DNA of 64,000 nucleotides, from contig NQYJ01000006.1 of NCBI GenBank assembly GCA_002285055.1, forward strand, positions 16,952 to 80,951, in the 5' to 3' direction. Source of the stretch: Candidatus Izimoplasma sp. ZiA1 (lineage in GTDB: Bacteria; Bacillota_I; Bacilli_A; Izemoplasmatales; Izemoplasmataceae). Made by a program: the position numbers and the translations under genes. Position 1 is the stretch's first letter. Each line of letters begins with the position of its first letter. Below are positions 9,302-18,364 of this stretch, one piece after another. A model generated the notes under the pieces. The model was given only the letters and a program-made list of their open reading frames with translations, searched no databases and was not told the DNA's origin.

Positions 9302-10141
9302 TTATAGATTATTAATAAACTCTTTTAAAAGATTTAATGATACTTGTTTACGATAATCTTTATTTGAGCGTTGGTCTGTGATTGGTTTAATAAATGGTTC
9401 ATAGTCATTTAGGATTTCATTGATTCTTGATTGAAGTTCTAAAACACTTAAACCTTTATACTTATTTTCAATTTCTTTTTTTCTAACAACTGTGACATTT
9501 ACTGCCCCAAATGCTATTCTTATATCTTTAACAATACCGTCCTTAACATTTACTGCACCTGTAAATGATGTTTTTGAGATAGCGTCTGCTTTTCGTCCTC
9601 CAACCTTTACAAATGATGTTTTTGTAAATTCTAGGATAGGTATAATTATTTCTTTAATCATTTCATCCTTGTTTATACATGTTTTTCTAACTGATAGAAT
9701 AACTTCGTTTATTGGAACTATTCTTGAATTGTTTTTAGATACTATTTTGACTAAGGCATCATGAACATAAAGGATAGGAAGTGTATCACCTGCTGGTGAT
9801 GCATTTCCAATATTCCCAGCAATTGTCGCTAAGTTTCTTAATGCTGGGGAAGCCATTATTTCGATAGCTTTTTTTAATAATATTGGTGTTGATTTAAAAT
9901 CTTTGATTTTTTCAACAGGGTAGTTAGCCCCAATAATTATTTTGTTGTTTTCTTTTTTTATGTACTTTAAATCCATTAGATTAAATATATAAATTGTGTT
10001 TTGATCAAACTTTGGTGGAGTTTCAGCCCAAGCTCTTTTTTGAACCATTAAATCTGTTCCACCACTTACAATTTTATACTCATCTTTTGACATATAATCT
10101 AGAGCTTCGCTTAGTGAATTAGGGATTATATGTTTTACCAT
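9302..10141 (-). CDS. Molybdenum hydroxylase FAD subunit (set A)
   Basis: A 279-residue CO dehydrogenase/xanthine dehydrogenase FAD-binding subunit. VSGGTDLMVQKR near residue 23 and ATIAGNIGNASPAGDTLP near 105 are the two FAD pyrophosphate motifs, and the C-terminal domain begins near residue 170. It passes electrons from the 2Fe-2S subunit to NAD or another acceptor. Its start overlaps the end of the 2Fe-2S subunit gene by 7 bp. Together with the next two genes upstream it makes one complete XDH-type enzyme. Confidence 0.88.
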   Translation of the reverse strand: MVKHIIPNSLSEALDYMSKDEYKIVSGGTDLMVQKRAWAETPPKFDQNTIYIFNLMDLKYIKKENNKIIIGANYPVEKIKDFKSTPILLKKAIEIMASPALRNLATIAGNIGNASPAGDTLPILYVHDALVKIVSKNNSRIVPINEVILSVRKTCINKDEMIKEIIIPILEFTKTSFVKVGGRKADAISKTSFTGAVNVKDGIVKDIRIAFGAVNVTVVRKKEIENKYKGLSVLELQSRINEILNDYEPFIKPITDQRSNKDYRKQVSLNLLKEFINNL

Positions 10142-10611
10142 AATCCTTCACCTTCTTTGCTAGCTAACAACACAGCTTCAATTATCATATTGTAACCAGT
10201 ACATCTACAAAGATTTCCTGATAATCCTATTTTGATTTCATCAACAGTTGGATGAGCTGTTTTATTTAATAAAGCTTCTGTAGCCATCATCATCCCTGGT
10301 GTACAAAATCCACATTGAACTGCCCCGGCTTTACTAAAAGAATCTTTAATTAATTTCCCTCTTTTAGTTTCACTTAAACCTTCAATTGTCATAATTTTTT
10401 TATTATGAACATTTGCTAGTGGCACTAAGCATGAGTTAATTAACTCACCATTAATTAATACTGCACAAGCCCCACATTCACCCTCACCACAACCTTCTTT
10501 TATTCCTGTTAAAGAGAAGTTATTTCTTAGGATATCAAGAAGTCTTTTACTTGGGTCTTCATTAAATACATATTCTTTATTATTTAACTCAAATTTAATT
10601 TTCATCATCAT
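10135..10611 (-). CDS. Molybdenum hydroxylase 2Fe-2S subunit (set A)
   Basis: A 158-residue subunit with both iron-sulphur centres. The N-terminal ferredoxin cluster has the spacing C-x4-C-x2-C-x11-C (starting CGEGECGAC), and the C-terminal helical cluster has QCGFCTPG and LCRCTGY. All eight cysteines are present. It links the molybdenum site to the FAD subunit. Translation starts at one of three consecutive ATG codons at the overlap with the large-subunit gene; the first is used here, but the third is equally plausible. Confidence 0.92.
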   Translation of the reverse strand: MMMKIKFELNNKEYVFNEDPSKRLLDILRNNFSLTGIKEGCGEGECGACAVLINGELINSCLVPLANVHNKKIMTIEGLSETKRGKLIKDSFSKAGAVQCGFCTPGMMMATEALLNKTAHPTVDEIKIGLSGNLCRCTGYNMIIEAVLLASKEGEGLW

Positions 10612-12688
10612 TCATCAACTCCATAATGTATTCTGGTGTAACTGGTATTTTATATACTTTTTTACCAATTGCATTTTCAATGGCAAGAGCAACAGCAGGT
10701 GCTCCTCCTACTAAAGTTAACTCACCAGCACCTTTTGCACCATATGGTCCAAGGGGGTATGGGTTATCCATTAAATATGTTTCCATATCTGGTGTATCTA
10801 CAGATGTTGGAATTATATAATCTGTTACATTTTTTTGTGCTATTTTTCCATCAACTGCATTCATAACTTCTAAATAACCATATCCAAGTCCTTGCATTGT
10901 TCCACCATCAGCTTGACCTAAGATTATTTGTTCATCTATTGCTTTTCCAACGTCATAAATACTCCATACATTTTTTAAGTTAACTTGATATGTTGCCTTA
11001 TCAACTTCAACTTTTACAATGTTGATTCCCCATGAATATGCAGGGTAAGCATCACCTTTAAAGTTTTCTTCATCCCATTTAATATATTCAGGTTGTTTAA
11101 ATGTTTCAGTAACTGTTTTTTCATCAAGATGACGATAATGTTTTTTTAGTTTTAAAGCCGCTCTTGCGACTAAACCACCAACAATCATTATTGTTCTTGA
11201 TGCAACTGTTGGTCCTGAATCAGGAACAAAGTTAGTGTCTGGGTTATTATAAACAACTTTTTCAATTGGAATATTTAATATGTTTGCAACAATTTTTTTC
11301 ATTGTTGTTTTAACACCTTGTCCCATATCAACTGCGGCTATTAAAATATGAACAAGGCCGTCTTTTGTTTTTTTAAGTTTTACTACTGCCTTAATATGAG
11401 TTGCTTCTCCACTTCCTGTGAATCCACAACCATGTAAAAACCAACTCATCCCAACGCCTTCATAATACTTAGATTTTAGATTTGGTTTAACTAGTTTTTT
11501 ATAGTCAGAGATCTCAAGTATCGTTTTAAGCATTTCATTCATTATAATTGGGTCTCTAAACTTACCACTAGTTGATGTTGCATCACCTTGTTTAGCAAGA
11601 TACTGTCTTCTTAAAACAAGAGGGTCAATATTTAAATCTTTTGCGATATGATGAATAAACATTTCAACTGCAAATAGCATTTGTGGTGCACCAAAACCTC
11701 TAAACGCTCCATTTGGAACAGTATTAGTTAAAAATACATCTCCAGTAACTTCTAGATTATCAATTGTATATGCTCCTGTTGAGGCTATAAGCGCTCTTGA
11801 TAAAACAACTCCACTTAAACCGATATATGCTCCACCATCGATTGCTACATTAGAAGACATACCTAAAATTTTATTGTTTTTAGTATATGCTTTTAATGTA
11901 ATTTTTGCAGGATGTCTTTTTGTTGTTGTTTCCATATCCTCTTCACGTTCATAAATCAGCTTGATAGGTTTTTTAATTTTATCAACAGCTAAAGCTAAAT
12001 GGCACGCAAGAAGAGAAGGAAACTCTTCCTTTCCACCAAAAGCTCCACCTACAGTAGCTTGAATTACTCTTACATAATCATCATCACTACCAAGAATTGA
12101 TACTACAGCGTTTTTAACATAATAAGGACATTGAATACTACCATTTAATACAACTTGATTATCTTCAAAATAACCAATCATTCCTTGGGGTTCAATATAC
12201 AGTTGTTCTTGGTATCCTGTATCGTATGTGTACTCAATTGTTTTTTCACTATCCATTTTTGCTCGTTCAATATTGCCTTTTGTAAAATGATAGTTTATTT
12301 CACTGTTTACATAACCATAAACTGGTTCTAGTACTTCATATTCAACTTCAATTTCATTAATTATTTTTTCGATTATTAACTTATCTTTACCAACTACTAA
12401 AGCAATTGGTTCAAGATAATAATTTACTTTTTTATCAGCAAAAACAACCATATCCTCAAATATGATTTTGACAAAGTTTTTACCTTTAATATCATTGTGA
12501 TCAATAATATAATATCCTTCTTCTAGTTTAGGATATTTGATGCTTTTGATTAAGGCATGTTGATGTTTACTTCTAAAAGTTTTAGCGTAAAGCATCCCAT
12601 CCATTTTGATATCACTTACATATACAGCTTTTCCAGTAGCTTTTTCATCGCTGTCTACTTTTTTAATTGTTTTACTTATATCAGTCAT
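10595..12688 (-). CDS. Molybdenum hydroxylase large subunit (set A), xanthine dehydrogenase-like
   Basis: A 697-residue molybdopterin subunit of the xanthine dehydrogenase/aldehyde oxidase family. Visible cofactor motifs are GGAFGGKEEFPS near residue 215, GAFRGFGAPQ near 330, DMGQG near 465, and the C-terminal GAKGAGE, whose Glu is the catalytic base in XDH. It is somewhat short for the family. Given GuaD and Ade in the same operon, purine hydroxylation is the likely role, but nicotinate or related heterocycles cannot be excluded. It heads the A set, overlapping the 2Fe-2S gene by 17 bp. Confidence 0.87.
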   Translation of the reverse strand: MTDISKTIKKVDSDEKATGKAVYVSDIKMDGMLYAKTFRSKHQHALIKSIKYPKLEEGYYIIDHNDIKGKNFVKIIFEDMVVFADKKVNYYLEPIALVVGKDKLIIEKIINEIEVEYEVLEPVYGYVNSEINYHFTKGNIERAKMDSEKTIEYTYDTGYQEQLYIEPQGMIGYFEDNQVVLNGSIQCPYYVKNAVVSILGSDDDYVRVIQATVGGAFGGKEEFPSLLACHLALAVDKIKKPIKLIYEREEDMETTTKRHPAKITLKAYTKNNKILGMSSNVAIDGGAYIGLSGVVLSRALIASTGAYTIDNLEVTGDVFLTNTVPNGAFRGFGAPQMLFAVEMFIHHIAKDLNIDPLVLRRQYLAKQGDATSTSGKFRDPIIMNEMLKTILEISDYKKLVKPNLKSKYYEGVGMSWFLHGCGFTGSGEATHIKAVVKLKKTKDGLVHILIAAVDMGQGVKTTMKKIVANILNIPIEKVVYNNPDTNFVPDSGPTVASRTIMIVGGLVARAALKLKKHYRHLDEKTVTETFKQPEYIKWDEENFKGDAYPAYSWGINIVKVEVDKATYQVNLKNVWSIYDVGKAIDEQIILGQADGGTMQGLGYGYLEVMNAVDGKIAQKNVTDYIIPTSVDTPDMETYLMDNPYPLGPYGAKGAGELTLVGGAPAVALAIENAIGKKVYKIPVTPEYIMELMNDDEN

Positions 12689-12700
12689 CTAATCACCTCA

Positions 12701-13771
12701 TCATTTAAGTGCTTTTGTTGGACATTTTGAAATACATAAACCACAACCAAAACATAAATCATCATCAAATGTGATTTTATCTTTTAATTCAATCGCAAAA
12801 TATGGACATATTTTGACGCATAATTGACATTTAGTACAAAGTTCTTCTTCTAAGATAGGTGTATGTTTTTCATAAGTAACAGGATTGTTTAGTTGATAGT
12901 TAATTACTTCTTCTACACTATTAAAACCATATTTTTCTAAAGTACTTGGTAGATCATTAATTATTTTTTTATATAATCCTTTTCCCTTTAGCATTGCTCC
13001 ACTTAACATTTGAACACCACTAGCACCAGCTAGTAAGAACTCAATAACATCCTCTGCACTTTTAACACCACCAACACCAATAACTGTGATATGTGGTAAT
13101 GCCTTCTTAATATTGTATACAGTAGCTAATGCAAGATTTTTAATAACTGGACCACTTGTCCAAACAAAACCTGATTCAGCGCCATATTTAATTGATTTTG
13201 TTGGTAAATCTATTTTTAATGTCGGTCCTAATGAATTAATTGCAACAATTCCTGATGCACCAGCATTATAAATAGTTTTAGCAAACTCAATTGGAGAAGG
13301 AATATGAGGACTTATTTTCATATAAAATGGTTTTTTTGTGTGTTTTCTAATTGTTTTAACTGTTGTTTCAATGACACTTAAATCAGTTCCAACATAATGA
13401 GTAGAAACCTCAAATGCATCAGCGAATTTATCCAAAGCTGGAATTAAAATTTCCATATCTTCTTTTGAATAACCAACACTAATTATTATTGGGCGATCTT
13501 TATTTTTAACTAGTTCTGGTAAAAACTCATTTACCCATGTTTCTAAACTATGTTCACTCCATAGTTCACTATTCATTATGTAATCTTTGTCACCATATAT
13601 ACATGGTCTTGGGATATGTGGTTCTTTAGTTGAAATGGTTTTAGTTACTAAAGCTCCAACACCTTCGTTTTGAAGAAATAATAGTTTCTTACTATCACCA
13701 ACTATTGGCCCTGATGCAGGCATTAGTGGATTGTTTAAGTACAGGTTATCGAAATTTGTTTTTAAGTTCAT
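12701..13771 (-). CDS. PreA-like dihydropyrimidine/dihydroorotate dehydrogenase with 2x[4Fe-4S]
   Basis: A 356-residue protein: residues 1-290 are a dihydroorotate-dehydrogenase-type FMN barrel (NPLMPASGPIVGD, VIGVGGVKSAEDV, GASGVQMLSG), and the tail has two ferredoxin motifs, CTKCQLCVKICP and CFGCGLCISKCP. This is the architecture of PreA, the catalytic half of bacterial NAD-dependent dihydropyrimidine dehydrogenase. No PreB partner is adjacent. In a purine operon it probably reduces a ring intermediate. The E. coli cluster instead has the large Fe/S flavoprotein YgfK, which is absent here, so this protein may take its place (inference). Confidence 0.75.
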   Translation of the reverse strand: MNLKTNFDNLYLNNPLMPASGPIVGDSKKLLFLQNEGVGALVTKTISTKEPHIPRPCIYGDKDYIMNSELWSEHSLETWVNEFLPELVKNKDRPIIISVGYSKEDMEILIPALDKFADAFEVSTHYVGTDLSVIETTVKTIRKHTKKPFYMKISPHIPSPIEFAKTIYNAGASGIVAINSLGPTLKIDLPTKSIKYGAESGFVWTSGPVIKNLALATVYNIKKALPHITVIGVGGVKSAEDVIEFLLAGASGVQMLSGAMLKGKGLYKKIINDLPSTLEKYGFNSVEEVINYQLNNPVTYEKHTPILEEELCTKCQLCVKICPYFAIELKDKITFDDDLCFGCGLCISKCPTKALK

Positions 13772-13772
13772 A

Positions 13773-15074
13773 TTATCCCTCTTTCTCTATTTTATTCCAT
13801 AACTTTTGTGCACTGTTTATTGCATATTTATATTTATGTCTTAATTCTTTATTCACTTGATAATTATTTACTATTTGGTTCCCATTAACAAACACATCAC
13901 GAGGTTTAAAACTACTAAAAAGACCAAAGAATAGATGCCCAAATATATTGTTTTCATTAATTGGAGTTGGATTATTGTAAGGGACGATTAATAAGTCAGC
14001 TACATAATCTTTTTTAATTCTACCGATTTTGATATCGAGTATTTCTTTTGTGTAACTATATGTATCTTTAATGATTTTGATTAAATCATCAAATGTAAAT
14101 AGAGTTGGTGTCTTATCAAAATGATGCATTGCATAATATAAACTTTGATATTCACTAGCCATTGACATTGAAATTCCATCATTTCCAATAATTGTTTTGA
14201 TATTATGTTTCTTTAATAATTGGTAATTAGGAAGTCCAACACTATTATTCATATTTGATGTGGCATTTAAGGCAACAACACATTTATTTTTTTTGATTAT
14301 TTTAGCTTCCTCATCATCAATATATAGAGCATGAGTTATGATTGAGTTTTTATTAAGAAGCTGATGTCTATCTAAACGATTTATAACTCGTTCATTATAT
14401 TTTTTTATAGAATCTTCTTGATCCATTATGCTTTCTGCAACATGAATATGGATTGGATTATCTTTTATTACTTTCGATATTTTCTCTAATGTTTCCTCTG
14501 ATAAAGTAAATGCTGCATGCATTCCAAATAATCCTTTTGAAAATGTTGTAGAAGTTTCATTGATAAACTCTAAATTTTCATTAATACATTTATCGACATC
14601 AAAACGATCACTAGTTTCTAAACAAAATATTGATCTAATTTTAACATCCTCAACAACAGCTTCTTTTAGACAATTTAATGAATTTGTATTACTTGGTTTA
14701 TATGCATGATGGTCAATTAGTGTTGTCACACCATTTAAAGCGTAGTCTACACCACTTACAAGACCTTGATAATAATTCATTTCGTTATCTAAATTACGAT
14801 CAATCTTCCACCATAACTGTTCAAGGATTTCAACAAAATTAGTAGGATTAAAGTTTAAACTTAACCCTCTTGCGAATGTTGAGTAAATGTGAGAATGTCC
14901 GTTGATTAATCCTGGCATTACTATTGAATTTTTAGCATTAATTTCAATATAACCTTCATCTTTATATAAAGACATTTTCCCAACTTCAATTATGTTATTT
15001 TCAAATAAAACATACCCGTTATCAATATAGTTAACAAAATCATAAATCCTGGCGTTAATAATTGCATAAATCAT
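13773..15074 (-). CDS. ssnA: SsnA-type amidohydrolase
   Basis: A 433-residue metal-dependent aminohydrolase. NGHSHIYSTFARGL near residue 58 gives the H-x-H metal pair, HVAESIMDQ near 222 and IIGNDGIS near 285 give later ligands. The glycine-free N-terminal stretch and the motif FARGLSLNF fit SsnA rather than guanine deaminase or the chlorohydrolase TrzN type. SsnA is a constant member of the YgeW/YgeY purine cluster and is required for urate/xanthine use in gut bacteria, with an undefined ring-opening step. The start overlaps the hydantoinase stop (TAATG). Confidence 0.85.
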   Translation of the reverse strand: MIYAIINARIYDFVNYIDNGYVLFENNIIEVGKMSLYKDEGYIEINAKNSIVMPGLINGHSHIYSTFARGLSLNFNPTNFVEILEQLWWKIDRNLDNEMNYYQGLVSGVDYALNGVTTLIDHHAYKPSNTNSLNCLKEAVVEDVKIRSIFCLETSDRFDVDKCINENLEFINETSTTFSKGLFGMHAAFTLSEETLEKISKVIKDNPIHIHVAESIMDQEDSIKKYNERVINRLDRHQLLNKNSIITHALYIDDEEAKIIKKNKCVVALNATSNMNNSVGLPNYQLLKKHNIKTIIGNDGISMSMASEYQSLYYAMHHFDKTPTLFTFDDLIKIIKDTYSYTKEILDIKIGRIKKDYVADLLIVPYNNPTPINENNIFGHLFFGLFSSFKPRDVFVNGNQIVNNYQVNKELRHKYKYAINSAQKLWNKIEKEG

Positions 15075-16375
15075 TATTTCACCTCGTTTATATACTTTCC
15101 AACATTGTTAAAAAGTACTTTATCTTTTAAAACAAATTTACCTCTAACTAATGTTGTGATGACCTCACCAAGAACATTAGTGTTTTGGTATACTGTGTAG
15201 TTTGCTTGAGAATGATCTTCTGTTATTTTTTTCTTTTTAAGTTTGTAAATGAATATGTCTGCATCACTACCTTCTTTGATAATTCCTTTTTTAGGATAAA
15301 GGTTATGAGTGCGAGCAACATTTAATGTCATCTTATCGATTATTGCTTCTTTAAATATTGAATACATTACATCAAAAGAATGTTCTACACCACCGATTCC
15401 AAACGGTATATCTTTTAATAACTTTTGATTTTTTTCATCACTATTAAAAGGGCAATGGTCAGTACCTATTGTGTCAATGTAATCAATATGTTTTTTTAAA
15501 GTGTTTTGTTCCTTTTTACTTCTTAGGGGTGGGGCCATTAAGTATAAGTAATTATTTTGTTTTTTGTATTTAGAATTATTAAACAAGAAGTAATGAGGAC
15601 AACTTTCTATCTTAAAATTCTTATTAATGATTTTAGGAAAATCATTAACTAGTTTTTTGATTGTATTGCCACTGCTTAAATGGACCATGTATAAATTACC
15701 ATTTGTTTCTTGTACCATTTTCGCAATTTTTATTGCCTCATCTGTTTCTGAAGATGATGGTCTACTTACATTAATATCAGAAGGAACAAATGTGTTTGGT
15801 ATCTTTATTTGTTCATCATCTTCAATATGAGCTGTAACTAAGAAATTATTTGTTTTTGAATATGTTAATAACTCTTTTATTTCTTTATCATATGTTCTTC
15901 TTAATGAATCAGAGTATGTAGTAAAAATCTTAACTGTAGAAAGATTTAGGTCTTTCATTTTTTTTACTATTTCCTCAATGTTTCCTTTTGGGTTTTTTAA
16001 ACAGGCATGGAACTTAAAATCTACTAATGATTTTTTTGCCTGGTTTATTCTTTTATTTAGATTAGCTTCTAAATCTAATGCATTATCTACTGGATCAATA
16101 AAGTCAATAATAGTTGTTACACCGCCATAAATAGCGCTTATTGAACCTGTATAAAAGTCATCCTTTGATGATGTGGTTTTTAAATCAAGTTCAAAATGTG
16201 TATGTGGATCGATTATACCTGGGATAACTAGATCGTTTTTGCAGTCATATATTGTTTTTGCTTCTAGTAAATCTTTAGATATTAATGATATTGTTTCATC
16301 TTCAATATAGATATTGACTTTATTGTATTTACCATCAATATACACTTTACCGTTTATGATTCCAATGTCGTACAT
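15074..16375 (-). CDS. hyuA: Dihydropyrimidinase / hydantoinase family hydrolase
   Basis: A 433-residue cyclic amidohydrolase. PGIIDPHTHFEL supplies the first H-x-H pair, STVKIFTTYS carries the lysine expected to be carboxylated (near residue 150), VTAHIEDDE and MVHLSSGNT give further ligands, and IGTDHCPFNSDEK the late Asp. It corresponds by family and context to E. coli HyuA (phenylhydantoinase) in the purine cluster, where it would open a reduced imidazole or pyrimidine ring to a ureido acid. It is shorter than classical D-hydantoinase (about 460). Confidence 0.83.
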   Translation of the reverse strand: MYDIGIINGKVYIDGKYNKVNIYIEDETISLISKDLLEAKTIYDCKNDLVIPGIIDPHTHFELDLKTTSSKDDFYTGSISAIYGGVTTIIDFIDPVDNALDLEANLNKRINQAKKSLVDFKFHACLKNPKGNIEEIVKKMKDLNLSTVKIFTTYSDSLRRTYDKEIKELLTYSKTNNFLVTAHIEDDEQIKIPNTFVPSDINVSRPSSSETDEAIKIAKMVQETNGNLYMVHLSSGNTIKKLVNDFPKIINKNFKIESCPHYFLFNNSKYKKQNNYLYLMAPPLRSKKEQNTLKKHIDYIDTIGTDHCPFNSDEKNQKLLKDIPFGIGGVEHSFDVMYSIFKEAIIDKMTLNVARTHNLYPKKGIIKEGSDADIFIYKLKKKKITEDHSQANYTVYQNTNVLGEVITTLVRGKFVLKDKVLFNNVGKYINEVK

Positions 16376-16389
16376 CGTATCACTCTTTT

Positions 16390-16863
16390 CTAAATTCTGA
16401 TTATTTTCGGTTCTTTGATATTGTACTTTTTTATTATTTGATCTAACAAATCAGTTCGAACCGTAAAGACTATATCTAATCCTGATTTGATTAATTCTTT
16501 AAAGATATTATGATAATGTTTATCATCAAGCTCTAGTAAACCAATTTCATCAATATAGATTGGTGAAATAAAATTATCTATCATTTGATGAAATAGTTTT
16601 GATGACTGAACTAGTCCTGATTCTAAAAAATTATATGGACCAATTTGGCATATTATTTCATCTTCATTTAAAGTGTGAGTATTTCTTAAAACTTGTGAGA
16701 ATATTTGATTTGATTTTAGGTGAAGTGATTGATAATTATCAACTGTATTATCAATCATTTCTTTAATTGATATTACACCATCACCTTTTTTATCTTTTTG
16801 ATATAGGTTTTTAATGTATGTTGTTTTTCCTGAGTTAATCTTCCCAGTAATGATAGTTATCAT
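16390..16863 (-). CDS. Small P-loop NTPase of the molybdenum hydroxylase operon
   Basis: A 157-residue single-domain NTPase. GKINSGKTT (residues 7-15) is a Walker A loop and IYIDEIGLLEL near residue 105 a Walker B strand in the THEP1/nucleoside-triphosphatase style. It overlaps the XdhC-family gene by 29 bp, so the two are co-translated. I infer a role in maturation or insertion of the molybdenum cofactor rather than in catabolism. A general nucleotide phosphatase is the alternative. Confidence 0.6.
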   Translation of the reverse strand: MITIITGKINSGKTTYIKNLYQKDKKGDGVISIKEMIDNTVDNYQSLHLKSNQIFSQVLRNTHTLNEDEIICQIGPYNFLESGLVQSSKLFHQMIDNFISPIYIDEIGLLELDDKHYHNIFKELIKSGLDIVFTVRTDLLDQIIKKYNIKEPKIIRI

Positions 16864-17677
16864 TTTTTAAAACCTCTCTCATGTTTTTAAGTTCAGTTTT
16901 ATTATTTGAAACACTCATTATTTCTGATGTTATTGAGATAGCTATTTCCTCTGGACTTCCACCACCAAGGTCTAAACCTATTGGAGAGTAAAAGTTTTTT
17001 AGATTTATTTTATTACCAAATGTTTCGTATGTTTTATCAATGTATGTCTTAAGTTTTTCTTTTGAACATAACATTCCGATATAAGCTAGTTTTATTTGCT
17101 TCTCCATCACCATATTAATAACGTTATAATCATGTTTATGAGAAGGAGTACAAACAACTACAAAGCTGTTTTCTTTTAACCCTATCTCCTCGATGTATTT
17201 AGTAAACGGCATATTCACAAGAACATCTGCTTTCTTAAATACTTCAATGACCTCAGTACGTTCATCAACTACTGTAACGTGATAGTTCATTGTTTTAATA
17301 ACATTAGTTAATGCTTGACCAACGTGTCCAGCACCAAAAATATAAATATATTCGTTTGGTCCTATATATTCGTAAAACAATGTAACTATTCCACCACAAA
17401 CCATTGGCAATGTTGTTACATCTTTGATTACCTTGCCTTCATCGAGTAGATACTGTAATGAATAGCTCTTTTTTTCATTAATAATAGTCTTACAATATTC
17501 TCTAGCGTTATATTCTAAAGCTCCACCACCAACAGTACCAAAAGCTTCTAAAGTGTCTGTAACAAGCATTTTTTTACCAACATCTACTGGCCCTTCACCT
17601 TTTTTTTCTGTTACTGTCACTAAAACCATTGCGATACCTTTGGTTTTATATTCATGTACTCTTTGATAGATATCCAT
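16835..17677 (-). CDS. XdhC/CoxI-family molybdenum cofactor chaperone
   Basis: A 280-residue XdhC-family protein. The N-terminal domain has GTVGGGALE near residue 50 and PMVCGG near 92. The C-terminal Rossmann domain starts with YIFGAGHVGQAL near 112 and ends with GLDLGGGSPEEIAISI. In Rhodobacter XdhC binds Moco, protects it during sulphuration and hands it to xanthine dehydrogenase. It heads the downstream operon and probably serves both hydroxylase sets. The upstream region has a terminator but only a weak ribosome site. Confidence 0.83.
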   Translation of the reverse strand: MDIYQRVHEYKTKGIAMVLVTVTEKKGEGPVDVGKKMLVTDTLEAFGTVGGGALEYNAREYCKTIINEKKSYSLQYLLDEGKVIKDVTTLPMVCGGIVTLFYEYIGPNEYIYIFGAGHVGQALTNVIKTMNYHVTVVDERTEVIEVFKKADVLVNMPFTKYIEEIGLKENSFVVVCTPSHKHDYNVINMVMEKQIKLAYIGMLCSKEKLKTYIDKTYETFGNKINLKNFYSPIGLDLGGGSPEEIAISITSEIMSVSNNKTELKNMREVLKNDNYHYWED

Positions 17678-17699
17678 AGTTATACCAACTTTCTATTGA

Positions 17700-17733
17700 A
17701 TAAAACAAAGCATACCTTTGGCATGCTTTGCTT
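17700..17733 (-). terminator. Terminator between the two purine operons
   Basis: AAAGCATACC (17707-17716) and GGCATGCTTT (17720-17729) form a 10-bp stem with one G-U pair and a 3-base loop. On the minus strand it is followed by GTTTTATT. It splits the mocA unit from the XdhC unit, though read-through is possible because no clear promoter follows. Confidence 0.75.
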
Positions 17734-17734
17734 T

Positions 17735-18364
17735 TTATAATGTATAAGTTAAGAATAATGCAGTTAAAAGTAAGAATGAAGCAAGTACTGGTTTTTGGTT
17801 TATATTAAACACCGGTTTTTTAATTACGACTTTACTAAGCATAACTAAAATTGCAGCAAATAAACCGCTGATTATTCCTACTATGATTACGAACTCAAAT
17901 CCTAGGGCAAATGTTTTTAAGTAAGGTGCTAGGTTTCCGGTAAGCGCGTATTGTAATCCCATCCATCCTACAAAGATTCCTCGCCATGCAATACTTGCGA
18001 TAACTAGACTAAAAACATTTTGGATTTTGTTCTCTTTTGTAACATAATGTATTACTACAACTACTACTAATGATTCAAATAAGATTGAAATCATTGGGTT
18101 AATTGTTTTAAAAACTGATAGTTGCGGCATAAGGAAGTTAACAGATTTTATTGCTGAGGCTACTATTCCTATATACATAAGTGATGTTTTTGATTTAGTT
18201 TGTTCATAAGCTTTATAAAGGATTAAAGCAGCAATTGGAAACATTATTGAACCAGCTATTGTTGCTGGGATAAAATGTAGAACATGTCCTATTGTAGCTT
18301 CTAGTATCCCCCATATTGATCCATAAAATATTACTTGAGTAAATAGTTTTAGATTTTTATTCAT
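17735..18364 (-). CDS. Multipass membrane protein coupled to molybdenum hydroxylase
   Basis: A 209-residue hydrophobic protein with about six membrane segments and short polar loops. I do not recognise a family with certainty. The size and topology resemble S-components of ECF vitamin transporters, and the opening GSIWGILEATIGHVLHFIP is distinctive. Its ATG overlaps the stop of the large molybdenum subunit (ATGA), so expression is tied to that enzyme. It could import a purine, a cofactor precursor or molybdate-related compound, or anchor the enzyme. No classical purine permease is present in the cluster. Confidence 0.55.
   Translation of the reverse strand: MNKNLKLFTQVIFYGSIWGILEATIGHVLHFIPATIAGSIMFPIAALILYKAYEQTKSKTSLMYIGIVASAIKSVNFLMPQLSVFKTINPMISILFESLVVVVVIHYVTKENKIQNVFSLVIASIAWRGIFVGWMGLQYALTGNLAPYLKTFALGFEFVIIVGIISGLFAAILVMLSKVVIKKPVFNINQKPVLASFLLLTALFLTYTL

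Noticed and set aside
10135..12688. Frameshift in molybdenum hydroxylase set A because the genes overlap
   Set aside because: Each subunit is complete with all motifs, and the short overlaps fit translational coupling.
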